This document shows positions 47,592-48,722 of a stretch of DNA of 48,722 bases, piece by piece; the first letter of the stretch is position 1, and each line of letters starts with the position of its first letter. The notes under the pieces are model-generated. The model saw nothing but the letters and a program-made list of their open reading frames with translations. It ran no database searches and was not told the origin of the DNA. Both the position numbers and the translations under genes were made by a program. The stretch is taken from positions 1 to 48,722 of the forward strand of contig CALEWY010000091.1 in NCBI GenBank assembly GCA_937925335.1. Direction: 5' to 3'. Source of the DNA: an uncultured Acidimicrobiales bacterium (GTDB taxonomy: Bacteria; Actinomycetota; Acidimicrobiia; Acidimicrobiales; SZUA-35).

Positions 47592-48122
47592 CTAGCCCGT
47601 GGGCCAACAATCGGTCCCGCCCGGCGGCACATCTTCCGAGAACTCCTCGATATCGAATTGTTCGCCAGCCAACGGAATCGAGAACACCAACGACACGGTC
47701 GTCGCACCCGCATCGATTGGCTTAGCCGACATTCTGGCCCAGGACCCGCGAGGAGTGGAATAGAGAGCCGTGCGCCGCCCTTCCGCTCCCACCACGTTGC
47801 ATGCCTCGGCCAAGACAAGATCATTTGCCAACGCAGCTCGGTGCAGCTCGGCGACAGCCTCCCCAACCGGCAACATCAACGTGCCCCGCCGCGACAACTC
47901 AGGCCTTTCGAGAACCTCTCGATTGTCGAACATCGCCCGCGAACGCTCAGGGCTACCTGTCGCCTCAGTGATCTCGATATCGAGCTCCGCCTCCCAACCG
48001 TTCGCGACCTCCGTTGCTACTTCGAAGTTCTCGCGCGCTTCAGCATCGAGTTGCGATGCACCGCAACCAGACCCAACCAGCAGAACGGCCACACAAACAG
48101 AGGCGACGGCGAGGCGATTCAT
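47592..48122 (-). CDS. Putative lipoprotein of unknown function
   Basis: A 176-residue exported protein. ATG at 48122 gives a signal peptide MNRLAVASVCVAVLLVGSGC with lipobox VGSGC, so the mature protein should be lipid-anchored at the cell surface. The body has an acidic region WEAELDIEITEATGSPERS and hydrophobic strands near the end (TTVSLVFSIPLAG) and finishes with a Cys (GGTDCWPTG). No family is recognised. Longer in-frame extensions upstream are basic and lack a signal. It lies 152 bp downstream of the TadE-like gene. Confidence 0.75.
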   Translation of the reverse strand: MNRLAVASVCVAVLLVGSGCGASQLDAEARENFEVATEVANGWEAELDIEITEATGSPERSRAMFDNREVLERPELSRRGTLMLPVGEAVAELHRAALANDLVLAEACNVVGAEGRRTALYSTPRGSWARMSAKPIDAGATTVSLVFSIPLAGEQFDIEEFSEDVPPGGTDCWPTG

Positions 48123-48274
48123 GGACGACCCAAACTCACAGATTCCCTTCGACGCGCAATCCCAAAGTCTGAAGGCGAACAACACACGACCCCAATTCAC
48201 TCGATGAGCCAACCGACCCTCTCTCTTTCGCCTCGCCGGCGGAACGCGAAACGATTCGCAGCGTGACGCTTCGC

Positions 48275-48679
48275 TCATTCGACTCGCATGGTGACCGCTG
48301 CTCGCAGCGTCACATCGCCGATCAACGCCCCAACCAACGGCAGATCCGTCGGCGCTCGGTACACCACTGTCGTCGTCGCCAAATCACCCTCAGACGTTCC
48401 ACCAGACAACGTCACCGAGACCCGGCTCTGATCCAACGCAGCGGCTCCAGCCACCCCGGCTCTTGCCGCACCCAACGTCGGGTCCACCGCAGACGCTCGC
48501 GCACCCTCACGAGCCGCGTGATGCACCAACAACATGTCCTTCGCGACCAACCCAACCTGCGCCACGACCAACGCAATCAAGACAACCAAAGGGAGGACCA
48601 AAGCGAACTCAACCGTCGCCTGACCTCTCTCACCAGGCCGACGACGAACTCGCTCGCCCTGGCCACTCCCCCGGCTCAT
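48275..48679 (-). CDS. TadE-like pilus assembly protein
   Basis: A 134-residue protein with the TadE/TadG N-terminus: RGQATVEFALVLPLVVLIALV, a prepilin-like segment with the conserved Glu, followed by VHHAAREGARAS. TadE-like pseudopilins assist Flp pilus assembly or export. ATG at 48679 shares a base with the TGA of the upstream gene (TGATG), so it belongs to an operon that continues past the right edge. Confidence 0.9.
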   Translation of the reverse strand: MSRGSGQGERVRRRPGERGQATVEFALVLPLVVLIALVVAQVGLVAKDMLLVHHAAREGARASAVDPTLGAARAGVAGAAALDQSRVSVTLSGGTSEGDLATTTVVYRAPTDLPLVGALIGDVTLRAAVTMRVE

Positions 48680-48722
48680 CAGCCCACCTGACCAATCACC
48701 GCATCGATCACCGCGTTCAACA
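48679..48722 (-). CDS. C-terminal end of an upstream Tad-locus gene, partial
   Basis: The last 14 codons of a gene whose start lies beyond the right edge; the end reads LNAVIDAVIGQVG followed by TGA. It is coupled to the TadE-like gene by a 1-bp overlap. Too little is visible to name it; another TadE/TadG-type or Flp-pilin protein would fit the context. Confidence 0.6.
   Translation of the reverse strand, partial: LNAVIDAVIGQVG

Overview
The window looks like a chromosomal segment of a free-living actinobacterium, most likely of the class Acidimicrobiia (Ilumatobacter-like). This placement is an inference from gene content: a mycothiol-type SigR/RsrA pair, a DUF2342 metalloprotease next to tilS, TopA with a lysine-rich tail, two secreted DUF4214 proteins, a heliorhodopsin, and many apparently leaderless genes. 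The DNA is GC-rich. No rRNA, CRISPR array, insertion sequence or phage gene was seen. One tRNA gene, tRNA-Thr(CGT), is present.

Layout. 1-8.7 kb is a divergent polyol uptake and oxidation locus. Leftward are a sugar-binding lipoprotein, two permeases, an ATPase and a short-chain dehydrogenase (cut by the window edge). Rightward are a mannitol-dehydrogenase-family enzyme, a DeoR/GlpR regulator and an inositol-monophosphatase-family enzyme. 8.7-15.6 kb holds leftward single genes: a kinase-like phosphotransferase, a NarL-type response regulator and its histidine kinase, a polyprenyl diphosphate synthase, an SRPBCC protein, a stand-alone GyrB-like Toprim protein, a gamma-carbonic anhydrase and a heliorhodopsin. 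15.7-19.2 kb is a rightward two-gene operon: a membrane protein related to the FtsK/EccC ATPases but without nucleotide-binding motifs, and a BON-OmpA protein resembling mycobacterial ArfA. 19.3-25.3 kb is leftward and mostly housekeeping: lysS, nadC, a phosphatase-like protein with Cys replaced by Ser, tilS, DUF2342, a 42-residue membrane protein, rsrA and sigR.

25.3-26.5 kb contains two small membrane-protein genes around about 530 bp of non-coding DNA with perfect hairpins and a 64-bp direct repeat. 26.5-31.5 kb has the tRNA, a DUF4214 protein, an ACT-domain protein, a VOC protein flanked on both sides by the same 61-bp tandem repeat, then holB and tmk. 31.5-36.3 kb has topA, nhaA and an RsbW-like kinase. 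36.5-41.4 kb has a flavin-oxidoreductase-fold protein, an NTF2-like protein, and a divergent DNA-repair pair: a photolyase-family protein whose two domains appear in swapped order, and an MrfA/Hrq1-type helicase. 41.4-48.7 kb has a decayed cysteine hydrolase, a second DUF4214 protein, two convergent short-chain dehydrogenases, a proline-racemase-family enzyme, an Rv1155-like protein, a DUF1963-like protein, a lipoprotein, and the start of a Tad-pilus-type (TadE) locus cut by the right edge.

The most unusual items are the apparently circularly permuted photolyase, the EccC-like pseudo-ATPase with its OmpA partner, the orphan Toprim protein, the Cys-to-Ser phosphatase homologue, the hairpin array at 25.3-26.1 kb and the paired 61-bp repeat clusters. 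At least thirteen genes have a TANNNT box 6-8 nt before the start codon, which points to widespread leaderless transcription.
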